Under the pieces are notes generated by a model. That model saw nothing but the letters and a program-made list of their open reading frames with translations. It searched no databases and was not told where the DNA came from. From Drosophila persimilis (Eukaryota > Arthropoda > Insecta > Diptera > Drosophilidae), in assembly GCF_003286085.1 (NCBI RefSeq), contig NW_020825289.1:14198001-14262000 (forward strand): DNA of 64,000 bases. The letters are read 5' to 3'. A program made the position numbers and the translations under genes. This document shows, one piece after another, positions 34,881 through 47,683 of this stretch (position 1 is its first letter; each line of letters starts with the position of its first letter).

Positions 34881-37800
34881 CTTGAGATCAAGATCAAGAC
34901 CAAGATCAGGAAATGGAATCGGAATCGGAATCGAATTGAAGGTTGCTGCTGACCCGCTTTTGTCTTTCCGTATTGTCTGTCGTGTTTTATAGCTTTTTTT
35001 TTGGGTTCTTTTGGGTGTACTCCACTCCACTGGGGGCACGCAACTTTCGCTCTCGTGCAAAACAACCGACGAAAGTGTGTTAAACACCAACTTCAATTAA
35101 CTTTTAGTTTCTATATTGCGTTTATATGTTTTTCACACTTGGCTCGGACTTCGATTCGGACTCAAGGCGCGGGCGCAGCTCCGTACGTGCTAATAGCCAA
35201 AATACAACTGGCCAAGAAAACGGTAGCGCATGCGCATGCGCATGCCAAGTTCCGAGCGGACCATCGAGCGCTGGCTATCGACAGATCCACTAGTCAGAGA
35301 CGGGCCCCAGCCGATGGCGATACCGCCTTGGCTAAAGACTCTTTTGGGGCGACAGTTTCTTGTTTATACACTGCCAAGGGGCGGCACATCTTAATGGTGG
35401 TTAAACGTGTGCACGTTGTGTTCCTCTCGCCTTTCAGGGTATCCACGCTTCGCTCACACACCATACCATATGTATCTTTTAAGGCAAGAGCAAAAACCAG
35501 TATTTTTACGCATACTCGTGGTTAAGTCTCCGTCTCCGTCTCCGGCTCAAGCTCAAGCTCAAGCTCTGGTATAATTTCTCTGAGAGCGTCTTCGAGACAG
35601 ACGCGACTCTCACTTTTTAGTGTGCGGCTGAAAAATGTACGAAATTTTAATCAAGCTGTCACCTTAAACGGCGGCCGTCTCTGTCCCGACGGGTCTGGTC
35701 TTCTGGGGCTGTTGCACTTTTCGGAATCTGTTGGAATCTCATCAAGTGTTTGGTGACTATCTCTAACGTTTTTTAGTCGGCCTTTAGCGGTCCGTTACCA
35801 TTGTGTTGAGACGGGGCGGGCCGTTTAAGTGTCGTAGGAAATTAGTCGATTGACCAGGCCAAAGTTTGTTTTCTCGTAACAAGAGAGGGCTTGTCGGAAA
35901 TAGCACACTTTCATTGCCCCAAGATATTTGCACCGTACTCGAAGATATGCCCCGAAGGGCTGATTGCTTCATTCTTTGCCGAAGATATTGTCTGGAACCC
36001 GTTTGCCGAATGATTGTGTGGAATTTAATTAGAACGCGGTCTTTTCTACTCCATTTCTCAGTGCACAACGTCGGGGTGTACTCTTTTCTGGCTTGAAACA
36101 GAACAAATACCACGACTTCGATAAGGCATACGTGAATCCATACGATTTTGATGGCGTATTCGGATATCGCTAGGGCAATACTCTGCTTTGGGTTCCTCTT
36201 TCATTCATTTATGGATATGCACTTTGGGTTTGGGTTTGGGTTAACTTTCGATTTGGTTACGATCTTGGCATCCTTCAATCAGCCATTGCGTGACTGGCTA
36301 GCGCCAGTCCGATACCGTAAGACCGGGTAACGAGTCCCGGCCCCGGCCCCGGCCCCGGCCACGACCATACGATTATCTTTTGTGGTGCAATCGAAAATTG
36401 ATTTGTGAAGCTGGAAAAGCGGCCACCCCGAACAGCAGCCCCGGCATGACATTCAAAATTTTCTGCACGTAAATCATGTGAAATCAATTTCTCTTGCACA
36501 ATTTTCCACTTTTGGCCAAATATGTCAAAAAAAAGGCCCCGCGAAAAGTCGTGAGCAAACATTTGGTTAGACCAGGCTCTGCCGTTTCTGCCGTTTCTGC
36601 CGTTGCTTGGTAGCATCTTGTGGCCTAATAATAGCATGTTAGCTCATAACGTGCTATCAATCACTCAAAGTTCGGATCTGCTTCGGATCTGTGGTCTCCC
36701 CCATCCGTTTGGGGCGTAGCAGGCGGATAATTCGCATGTGAAAAGTGGAAAATCGCCGCTTGGCCCGGGCTGGAGTCGGTTGCATGCATGATTCAGTGGA
36801 ATATGATTTGTGGGGCTCGACTGCTCGTACTCGTGGCGCCACACCGTCAGACAGTCCGTTGCAGACTGATAAATTTCAACCGCATTCACGAGCAGTTTCC
36901 ATCTTTCCCTAATTAATTTATGCAGTAACTCTCCTCCCCTTCCTCCTTGCCCCCCTTTGTTCATTCAAATATACTACAAATCGGAAAAACACATCTTTCC
37001 TTCATGTCCGCTCTTCAGTTTTCGCTCTTTTGCTTTTACTTTCCAGCCATGGGCTTTGAATTTTCATTTTTTTTATTTATGCTCTCGGTTCTCTCGGCTG
37101 ATGAACACCTTTTTTTCGCCTGTGAGTCGTGTTTTTATTTGGCTTTAAGTATGCTCTGAGTGCGCCATACAAAATTTGTATACAATTTTGTTGTTCATTT
37201 GTTTTTGGGACTCGCCAAAAAAAAAAAAACCGAATATCAAAATGAAAAGAAAACATAAATGTTTTTGTCTGTCGTGGGCGCAGGTTTTTTAGGGGTGGGG
37301 GGGGGAGGCAGACTCTGGCATTGTGGGAGCACACCTAACCCATTCGCTCCCCTCCCCCCCCCACTCCATCTCCCGTCAGGTGGTAATGCAAGATGCCTCC
37401 ATAGGGAACACTTTTGTTGCCTTGTTTCCCAAATTCCCATGTTTCTGGCATTGCTTTGTTGTGTTAATTAAGCCAAAAATTGTATTAAAAGCACCCTCCA
37501 GGACGGCGGCACAAGCCCTCAATTAGGACAGCCCCAAAGAGCTGCTCGGTTCCTGGATATCGTTTCTTCTACTTGCATTTCTTTGCCCCAAAGTGTTCAT
37601 ATGCTAGCCCTCGACTAGTGACAGCTACTACTGCACAGCCTTTGCCTAGAGACTGGTACGAGCCCAACCCTTAGTTACCTTAAAGCTCCCCTGTAATTAG
37701 CCCTTTATGATTTCTGCTTTCTGCATGAGCAACATGCAAGAGGCTCTTCCCTCATGGCGCGTTTCCTCAGCCACTCAGCCACGAGAGCCCCCCAAAAAGG

Positions 37801-40500
37801 AGGATATAAAACAAGGTTTGAAGAACCAAAAATTAGTTTCTTCGTTTTTTGGCTGTGGACTGCCGAAAAATGAAAGAATTGCAAAATCCAAGCCACATAT
37901 TCTCCAAGGACACTTGACTTTCGGCTTTTTGTTGCCATCTAGAGGGCTGCTCCACGTTCCCGTTCCCCGTTCCCCTTTCCCGTTCCCCTCTCGTTGTTGA
38001 CAGCTTCCTCGCATCGTTCTAGACTTTTGGTGCTGCCAATTAATTAAGCGAAATAAAAGCCAAACGGAGAGGGAGGAGCGGCAGCCCGCCGTTGGTGGCA
38101 GGGAGTGTTGGGGGAGGGTGGTGGCAGGTGGTGGGGGTGTGCAATTCAATTTGCTACTCATGCAATTTGTTGCCTCAAAATGCTGAGCTTTAATATGCAA
38201 TTAGTGCAATTCAATCAGCGGAGCGCAGCCCGGCTCCGAGGGAGATGCGCCCTGCCACGGAGGCAGGCGGACGGCACTGGGGTTACCCACGACGACGCCT
38301 TTTACCACCTGCGGCTTGCGGTGATTACGAGCAACATGAGCATAAAAATTGCTTACGCTTTGAAGACACAATCTTGGGCATCCAGGAACCAGGAACCAGA
38401 AACCAGAAACCAGAGACCAGAGACCAGAGACCAGGCACTTGCCGATACCTCTGGTCGTTCTGTGGTGTCGTTTATGGAAATCGGAAAACTGGAACTGCAG
38501 ATCTGCATTGGCCTTCATTGGGTCTTTAAGCCATCGATGGGCGCGTGACAACTCGTGAAATGGTCGGATTGGCTCTCCATCGAGTGAACCGAGGCTAGAC
38601 GCCTGTAGGCCGTGTCACGCGCCCATCGTAAGGGGAAACAGAGCTTTGTCGGCGCCTTGCAACTCGGCTATGACACATGATGCAGCAGAGGGGGTGAGCA
38701 GAGGGAGATTGCCGTTCGATCTGAGCGCAAGATACAGATACTAGCGCTTAATTTGGATTAAGCGACTTACGGCACACAATTTATTGGCATAAACTTTAAT
38801 TGAACGCAAAAAAGCCGCGAGTGGAACGGAGGCCCGAAAACAAATATTTGTAGGTGGTCAGACGGCTGCCTGTGCCTCATGTGCCCCTCCGTGGCCATTA
38901 ATCACGACTCTATTGCCGGCGATAAGGGGACGACTGCCTTCTGGTCTGCCCCTTGACCCGTTTGCGACACTGCGGCGACTGGGGCGCCATTTGCCAGCGA
39001 TCCTCCTCCTGCGAGAGGCCTTTGAGGCATGTTCTGTGATTTGCCAAATGTGCTTACATGTGGGCTGAAGAAATGTGGGATTGTGGGATTGTGGGACTGC
39101 GGGACTGCGGGATTTCCTGGGCAGCCTGTCGCTGAGTAGGAGCCGGGACATCGTACCACCTGTTGAGCGGATAGTCGGGGTCATGTCCACACTGGGGCGC
39201 CTGGGCATCCGAAGCTTGTTAACTTGATGATCACCGACTGCCTAATGGCAAGCCATTCATTTTCCAACTTGCTCTGCTTAATGGTTACTCGAGTTGGAGT
39301 TATTCCTTGGATCTAATGTTGAGGAACAAACTGAATTTAATGCACATTCAAGGCAGCCAAAGGCTTCATTTCCATGCATACTTTTGAGATACATTCTGGC
39401 TCATATTTCCTTGGCAGTCACGTCCCATATGATGGCAATGGCATGGCAATCACAGCAGAAGCAGAAGCAGAAGCAGGAAAACCAATCAACTGTGCCATTG
39501 TCGAAGGGCTTAGACGGACGGGCGGGACGGATGGCTATACAACAATCTATCACGTATGTAATTCCCATGAAAAATTTGCACCACCACGATGATGATGATG
39601 ATGATGATGATGAAAAAACAGGAGCCAAATTGTTGTAGGTGAAATTATAATTTCGTGCAACTGAAAGGCAAACGTAGCCGGAGAGCTCATCAGTAATATG
39701 GTAGGTCTCGAAGGTGGGACTCGAAGCGTGGCCAATCGATTCGGCAAACGCAATGCACAATCCACAATGCACAATGCACAATGCACATGATTGAAGTGCA
39801 CTAGTTTTAAGGTATCCGTATCCGTATCTGTATCTGTAACTCTCCGCCAGTACGAGTAAATCCAACCTTAAGTTCAACACAATTTGTAGTGGATCAAATG
39901 AAATGCTATCGGCACGATCTGTGCAATCGATCGGGCATCGATCGGTGCGGTGCGTTGCGTTGCTGTGGCAACACGTAGAGACCCAATTCTTTGCCATTTC
40001 GCCAGCTACTTGTTACGGTACGGGTCAGGCTTCATCGTGAGCTTTCCAGCCTCAGCCTTTTCGGTCTCATAACCCCATGTTTGTTTGCATTAGCCACCGC
40101 AGACAGGCTGCAATTATGTCGTTTGGGGCTTCGATGGCAACTCGAACTGGGACTGGGACTGGGACTGGCACTGATGCTGAGTGCCTTGTTCATCGCGGAG
40201 GTGGAGCATCAGTGACCAGAGCTCAGTGTCTGAAAAAACCCTCTGCCATGGCAGAGACAATCCATTCAAATTCGGCAGGCAGTGCCCTCGGATGCCACCG
40301 AGAAGGGTATCCCGTCTTTCGAGCTCTTTCGTGGCATTTTGATTGCCACAGACTTTGTGGCGCATATGAATTATGGGCTCAGTTGGCTTTTGGAATCGCT
40401 AGTCGAGTCACATTCCTTCGGTCTGCACTTTGGCTCTGTGACTCAATTGCGCCATTGTCGGTTAGTGGACCATGGGAAGCGGTGTGGCTGGGACGCTTTC

Positions 40501-40540
40501 AAAACGCGTGCAAAACGCGTGAAAAACGCGTGCAAAACGC
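40501..40540. repeat. ACGCGT-containing 11-mer repeat
   Basis: AAAACGCGTGC is repeated nearly four times with period 11-12. Each full unit carries the self-complementary word ACGCGT. This is CpG-rich compared with its surroundings. Confidence 0.85.
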
Positions 40541-42532
40541 TTCAGAGCAGCAGTCAACGAACCGCACGCTTCGTTGCCTCAACAGCCATGTGTTTTTTTT
40601 TTTTTTGCACATTTCTCAAAATTAACACTTGGCCACACACCTCCTGCCTCCTCCTGCCCGAAAGCATAAAATGTGCATAAATTATGCCAAAAACACAACC
40701 CAACCCCGCGCTGGCTTCTGCCGTTCGGTTTCCCTTTTCTTTTTTTTTTTTGCTGCAATGTTAATGAGTGAAAAATCATGTTAAACATTTAATGCACATG
40801 TCTGCTGCTACACGTGCTCTCTTCTACACTCTCCTGCGCCAAGGAAAGGGTATCACAGGCATCGTATTTTTTTTAGCGCCGCCTGTGGTCGCGTGTCGCT
40901 TTCCTTTTTTCCATTTTCATCTTTTTGTTTTTTTGGATAAGTGGATTGTGTTTGCTCGGGTTTTTTGTCATTAAATTAGCTTCATTTTGGGGGGCCCCGT
41001 CTTTGTGTGCAGGCAGGCAGGCAGTGCAAGGCAGGGCATGGCAGGGCAGGGCTCTCCTTTTTCTATTTGAGTGCATTTTCAAATATTCTTGTCCGTGTTT
41101 CGGGCTGGAGGAAGGAGGCTTAAATGAGCTAATCTCACAGTATGCAATACTTTAAAATGCCTGTCTGTGCCTGTCCTGTGTTCATCAGCTTTCAAGCAAT
41201 TCTCCTTCATAATAAATTGATTTCCATCGATTTTGGGCAAATATTTTCGCAAATTCATAGGCACTCGAGAGAGAGAAAGATCCCGTCTGAACAGCAAAGT
41301 CATCAAAATGTTGCATCAAATCTCCATGGACACGATTTAAATTGAGTGCAGAGCTGCGAACACACAAAATCACGGGTCTGCCATTGCCAGGACATACCAC
41401 AGGACGGTGCCAGGACGGAGGACAGCGACACACAACTTGTTCTGCAACTGGGAGCAGAGCAGAGCCTGGCACTGAGTCGGTGTTTCTACATTTATATCGA
41501 ATTTAAATAAAGTCCTCTTCAGCCGAAGCCGAAGAAAAAGTTTCGATTTTCACGCGGCAAATGAGTTTGCAATTTATTTTTTTGGCTCTGAATTTGCTTG
41601 TGTTTTGTGTCTGCATTTGCAAATAATTTGTAATGAATTGACAGAAATCGAGGGGGTTGGGTAGTAGCGGGGTGGCTGCAAACATTTACCTATCTATCTG
41701 TCTATATAATACGATTTTAATGAGAGAATTCCTGGGCTGGTGGGGGCCCTTGGAGGAGGACTGTCCGCGGGCTGTCAATTCAATTAAATGCTGATTTTCG
41801 GCCGAGTTCGAGACTTTGTTTAATTTCGATTACGCATCTTCTATGGGTGTCAGGGGGAGGGGGAGAGGCCCCTCGTCTTTCGCAGAGTCATGCAATGACA
41901 ATACTTGATTGCCGGCGACACGCCAGGCCACCGTCCAACGGTGGTTCGGGCCAAGTTTAATTACTTTCTTACGTGCAGCGCGCATCTGTGCGCTGTTGTG
42001 GGTGTTTTTCTGTGGGCTGCTTTTAGGCGCCTCTTAAAGAGCCCAACTATGGCCCACCCCCCCGCATGATATACATACATAGGTACTTTTTCTTTCCGTT
42101 TTGTCGGCAAAGAAAGAAAAAATTTGATTTAAGCCAGACGCCCAGGAGCCCTGCCTTCCAGCCCATCTTGCCCGAAGGAATTCGAAGCCTGCACAAAAGT
42201 GAAAATTATCGCCGTGCGGCGGAGGCGGCGGAGGCGGCGGCGGCGGCAGGAGGACGCTCAGATGTGCAGATGAAAGTGCCTTGTGCTCAAGCAGTCTCGC
42301 TGCCTTCTAGTGTTTGCCTGGCTTATTCAACTTTGCCTCAACTCGGGTCCAAAAGGAAATAAAAATCCCCGAAACAAGTGTCTATGTGAGGCCGGGCTTC
42401 GGACGCAGGACGGGGGCTGGGACGTAGGCTGGGCGGCGGCTCCTTTAGGCGTCTGCGAATCTCGAAAATGTGCACAGACTCCGCTTTAGCCGCTCAGCCG
42501 TTCATCCGTTTCCGCCCGCTTATCCAGGACGG

Positions 42533-42557
42533 CCCCCCCCCCCCCCCCCCCCCCCCC
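42533..42557. repeat. Poly-C run
   Basis: Twenty-five consecutive C. It is one of several long C/G homopolymers in this half of the window (others at 43212-43228, 52995-53019, 54365-54384, 56997-57013 and 62167-62180). The exact length may be unreliable. Confidence 0.9.
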
Positions 42558-45500
42558 TCCTCCGAGCACCCCCTACTCCCAGCGACGATGTCTGGCAAGG
42601 CGATTTAGCAAATTAAAAGGTTTTTAATGCATGGAGTGCTCTCTTACTTATTTCATAATTTGATGCCGACTGTGCCATGCAAATGCCGAAATACGGGAAT
42701 ACGGCTGAATCCACGGGACCGGGCAGGCATCCGGCTGTGCATCAGAGCTGTCTTTTATTTTTCTCAAAAAGTTTTTGGTGTTTTTTTAGAGTTTCTTTTC
42801 TTATAGAAGGGTTTCCGTGCCCCCCCCTTGCCTGGGACTGTGACTGAGCCTTGTTTAATTTCCTTTTCGTAGGTGAAAAATATATGCATTCACAGGATCC
42901 CAGGCTCCAAGGCTCCCAGGATATGGGAAATTGGTTTTTTTAATTGAAATAATAATTTATTTGCTGGAAAATCGATGGCACCTTTAAGGAAACGCATGCC
43001 GTTCTTTAATTCAAGATTACTTGCAGATTAGCCACACACACCCCCCCCCACCCATTCCAACCTTCTGAATCCGCCGAAATCTTAATGAGGAAATCTATCC
43101 AGAAGTCTCTTGAAAACCCCCTTGAAAACGCCACCGCAAATCACACACTTGACTGGGACGTTCCACGGGTCTGGGGAAATGGAAAATCGCAACATTTTTT
43201 CGCGAGCACCAATCCCCCCCCCCCCCCCAACACCACCCCCGGCGAGTGTCACGTGTCCCTGTCGAGTGTTTTCTTCTGGAAAATTTCGCCAGTGAGAAAA
43301 TTTGGCAAGTGGCTTGCGGGCGTTACACCCCTCTTCCCTCCCCCCCTTCCGCCTCCGCCCCCTTTGCAAATTTTGGGTTATTGGGTTTGGTATTTTGTGT
43401 ACTTTTGCGGGTTCCGGCACAAGTGGCGGCGAGGCTTATGAATGTTCGGCGTGTTTCGGCTAAGAAGTTGAGAAATTAAACAGCCCGCGTGAATGCAATA
43501 AATGACAGCTCAAAATTTTGATAAATGTCAACGCGTGTGCGTTGCCAGAGCCAGATCCAGAGCATGGGGTGGTGGGGTGGTAATGATTTGATTGTTGGGG
43601 GAAATGGCAACAAGCCTTCGGCTTTTTAAGGTGATTTAGGGGCGGCAGTTTGTGCAAATTAAGCCAATTTAAAAAAGACATTTGCCTGCAGGAACATCGA
43701 AATCCAGACCGTACAGCAGAGGCACTCTTTACAGGCATGTGTGCACCCTGCCCTCCAGCCAATCTTCACCTGGAAGGGAGCTCAAAAAGTGCCATCATAA
43801 ATAACCCACATCTTGGGGTAAATGCACAAAGTCCAAAGATATCCCAACTATGCAATGCTCGGCAAATGAATTTGGAAAAATAATTTCCTGGGGCCGCCCA
43901 CAGGCTCCAAGAAGCAACTAAAAATTCCTCAAGAAACAAATACCAGAAATAATAATAATAATAATAGTGTTTTGTGCACAAACCCTGGGCAGAGCCCGGC
44001 CCTCTCCCACTTCGAGATTTCGGACCTGGTCTTTGTTTATGAAGCAGTAATATTGAAATCAGGATAATTGTGCAAGAGGATGTGAAGAAAGAACCGCAAA
44101 TACTCCGAGTCCAACGGAAGAGCAACCCACCAGGCAGCCAGGCAGCCAGGGAGCCAGCCCCAAGTATTCATTCATTCCGTAACGAAGATATCTTGAGAGC
44201 AATTTTAATGCGACAAAAACTGAAAAAGGAGAACGAGTGGGCGCGGGCTGAGGGGGGAACCAAGTGAATGGTCAGGACTGAAGTAGAGTGAAAAACGCTG
44301 CCAAGCAGAAAGTGGTCAACAATTTTGCCACTGCCATGGGCAGGAATAAAAGACGTCGACCGACCATCCACTACCATCCGAATGCAGCAAAAAGGTAGCA
44401 ATCATGGTGCCGAGTAGTCGCCTCCGTCCAGCCTCCGTCCCGTAGCTTCTGTCCAGATCTTAGGGCAATAAACCATAAGATGATGCTCTTCAGTGCATAT
44501 ACTCGTAAATGTGGCAGTGAAAGCCAAATTAAGAAAGAAATAAAACGAGTTTGAGTGGGGGTTTACAAGTCTCGGGAAAACTAGTCCAGTCGATGCCATT
44601 TACAGGTTTCTGAAAGGAGGGAGGACAACCCTTCGGTCGGGCCTTGAGTGTGAAAAATTGAACAACAAAAATTGCATTATTTTTCGCATTTGCCGAAGCT
44701 CCTTCTAACCCCATAGCAGATTGGCATTCACAAAGGTCCTGCTGTCGTCGAGCGCATCTCAAAGGACCTTCTTTCATAATTAATGCTCACACAGAGAAAT
44801 GTTCAAAGATATTTTTGCAACCCCCTTCCGCACTCCCCCACAGTTCATGTACCTTTCAAAATCTGCTGTCAAAAGCAGCCCGAAACAAAAACAAAAACAA
44901 AATGCTAAATGCGGTGAAAAATCAAAAAGGAAAATGCGCAAAAATAAAACATGTTTACCTCAACAATTTGACTGCTACTTTTTCTTTTCTATTCTATTCT
45001 TTTTTTTTGGGGGGAAACGGATGGATGGATATGCAAATTTTTGGCTTGCATTTCGGGGGCCCGTTTCCCCGTTTCCCCATTTGGCAGGACGGAGTGGCTC
45101 TGCTGCTGCTGCTGCTCTGCCCTCTGCCTGCTGCCTGCTGCTGGTGCCATGATTTATTTACTCACGGCGTGCGCGTATTTATCAAACTCTAATTAATCGG
45201 TGATAAACCGATCAAGACGCTAAATGCTGGACTACACGAAGCCGCCGAAGACCCAGCAGCTCCCAGGGGACTGGCCTGCAAACGGGTTTTCGCAAACACC
45301 TCTTCCTCTACCCCAAAAGTTGGCTTTTCTTCGATTGCTTTTTGGGTTTCTGTTTCGTAGTGTTCCGCCGATTACCATGTGATTTCCTCCTCCACCTCCT
45401 CCTCCCGTCAACGGCCCCCCTTCGACCCATCGCTCTGCCGAAGAACGAGTACTCGTATTTGTTGAAGCAATTTGCTTTTCTGAATCTTCTGGCTGGCTGA

Positions 45501-46863
45501 CCAGGCGACTGCGATGCAATCAATATATGCTCGTGTCCAGCAAATAATAGACTTCAAACTGGCATTTTAAGCGTTTCTATTTCTCTCCCCCCTCTCTGCC
45601 CCTCCAGCCGAATGTGAGCGGGTCTCCGAGGAGTGCAGCTCTCTCCCAAACACCGTACAGGGTCCCAGGTGCCTGTACCACCTGCCTGTTCGGCCCCACG
45701 AGCCGTGCAACACCCTGTATATGCCGCTAATCCACTTTAGCAAATCAATTTATTAGCCACGTATGACTTATGCCTTTTTAAATGTGCGCTTGCATGTGTT
45801 GTCTGCTCTAAAGTTGAGCGTTTGCAGCATTTGGAGGCTGGCCAGCCCTCTGTCTGGCAGACGGAAGGTCAGCAAGGGGCAGGCCCGGGCTGGGGTGGCA
45901 GCCCAACTGAGGAGGCGCAAGAAATTTATGTTAACATGGTCTGCGTAGCGCCCTCTGGTATGTAATTTGGCGTTGTTTAGGTATCACGATTACCCTTTGC
46001 TGGCCATAAAATACGAGTGTGCATGTGGGCAATGCCACGGATACGGTGCTCGGGTGTAAGCCATGATTATCGCGGCCAGGCCATCAATGATATGTGTGCG
46101 AGGAGCTTCAGAGCGGAGGAGACCGTTTAGAGTCGACTCCGAGCGTGTGAAATGGGCATGGGGCATGGGGCAGGTCTGGTATTGTATTTATTTATGGCCT
46201 CCCCCCGAAAGAATATCAATTGCCCGGCCAGGCGCCACTTGTTGCCAAAAAAGAAGAGGGGGCTGCGGGGGGCATGGAGAAACTGTTGCAACTTTTGGGT
46301 GCAAGCATCTACCCGCATATAAACGTTGAGTATAAATTGAAAAAGCCATTTTGCTGCCAATTTAGCAAACACTTAAACCAATTTTGCACTTCAATCCACA
46401 CAAAAAACTCCCACAGCTCCACAGCATCGCTCCGCCGAAGCCACACATTTGCACATCCCAGAGCACAGAGCCCAGAACCCGGACGGAGAACTGACAGTCC
46501 GTGCCGTGAAGGCTTGCATCGATGCGGACGCGAGGATGAGCCAGAAGTCGGAATGTGTCGGAAGCGTTCAAAGCGTTGCCAACAAAGTGTGAAAATGTCA
46601 AGTCGTAAAGTGTTCACAGGCCAGGACCCGGACACGGACGGAGTCTGTAAAATGGAGTACATTTGGGGGGGGCGGGGCAAGAGTCCTTATCTGGCCAGAG
46701 AGTTTCCATTTAATAGTTTACTTTGGGAGCAGCAGTGGGGTGGCGGGGGGCACCGTCTAAACGCTGCCAAGTCTGTCAAGTGCTGGGTGTCCCCCCCACT
46801 GTATCTAGTTACCTGATCAGACCCCTTCAAATCTGCCACAGACCCTACAACTGGCCCCCAAAT

Positions 46864-47683
46864 ATGTCCTGTATTTGCCAATATTTTGCGCCTGTCTCGG
46901 ACAGCGGCGTGGATCAAGTGGAGGCCTTTCCCTTGGCCACTGACGAGGAAGGCCCCAGCCCGGAGAACACCAACAAAGAGTGAGCTTAACTGTGATTTCC
47001 GAACCGAGTGTTATGTGATGTCTCTCAGGGCGGACCAGGAGACTGCGGAGAGGACAGTGTCGGCCTCTGACCTGGCCGACTGTCGGGCCGAGAACTGGCT
47101 CCTGAAGAAGAAGCTGGCCGACTATGAGGTCACCATCGAGAACCTCGAGCAGCTGGTGAGCATAATAGTGGACAAGCAGCACCGGATCCTCAGCGAAATG
47201 TTCCAGCTGAGCAAGGAAAACCGAGAGCTTCAGACCGAGTGTGATCTCCAGCGCGAATACCACTCGATGGAGCGAAACGCCTTGATGAAGCAGCTGCATG
47301 ATGTTCAGACCTTATCGCGAAACCGCAGCTTGGAATTGGTAAGCCATGGGTGCCAATTGGCCAGGAGAATTGTTCACTTTGTCGCCCTTTTTTTATAGAG
47401 GCGTGCTGCATTGGAGGAGGGTGCCAAGGTCCACGTGGAGGCTGCAAAAGAGTCTAGTGCCTCAGAGGAAGAGGGCTCCACTGGGGAGGAGGAGGAGGAG
47501 GAGGAGGAGGAGGAGGATACTGACGATGACCGGGAGAGTGTCTATGACAGCTATGAAGACGAGGCCTCAGCCTCGAATTCCCGCAGCAGTTCTCCCGGCT
47601 CGGAATCGGGTGACACCGACTCGGAGGCAGATCGAAGTCTGGCCAGTGACAGCGAACGCGAGAGCGACAGCGATAGCGATTGA
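46864..47683 (+). CDS. Acidic coiled-coil protein of unknown function (3 exons, 236 aa)
   Basis: Exons: 46864-46979, 47029-47338 and 47399-47683, with introns of 49 and 60 bp and phases 2 and 0. About residues 55-140 form a long amphipathic helix region (LLKKKLADYEVTIENLEQL, ENRELQTECDLQREYHSME, MKQLHDVQTLSRNRSLEL), predicted by eye to be a coiled coil. The C-terminal 70 residues are extremely acidic and serine-rich: a run of ten glutamates, then DTDDDRESVYDSYEDE and repeated SES/DSDSD. There is no signal peptide or membrane segment, so it is likely nuclear or cytosolic. The start at 46864 has A at -3; the same frame stays open upstream to 46723, so a longer N-terminus or a further 5' exon is possible. 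AATAAA lies at 47725. I do not recognise an orthologue. Confidence 0.75.

Larger units (their letters stand above)
34881..46860. other. Long intergenic region, no convincing gene
   Basis: No exon pair with signal peptide, domain or coherent phases was found on either strand. Simple repeats include GCGCAT repeats at 35226-35245, TTTGGG repeats near 36225-36241, GGCCCC repeats at 36338-36360, ACCAGAG heptamers at 38382-38435, (GAT)n at 39588-39613, AATGCACA repeats near 39752-39787, GGGACT repeats near 40148-40167, ACGCGTG repeats at 40501-40540, poly-C at 42533-42557 and poly-C at 43212-43228. Poly-T tracts are frequent. It probably contains regulatory DNA, but no specific enhancer can be claimed. 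Confidence 0.5.

Noticed and set aside
37705-37800. tRNA-like sequence on the minus strand (GTGGCTGAGTGGCTGAGG resembles an A box)
   Set aside because: There is no B box (GGTTCGA-type) and no acceptor-stem pairing at the expected distance.
43085-43441. 118-codon frame rich in proline
   Set aside because: Produced by poly-C runs and CCTCCG repeats.
46220-46816. 198-codon open frame just before the coiled-coil gene
   Set aside because: No recognisable content, overlapped by long frames on both strands, and it does not join the next exons in phase.
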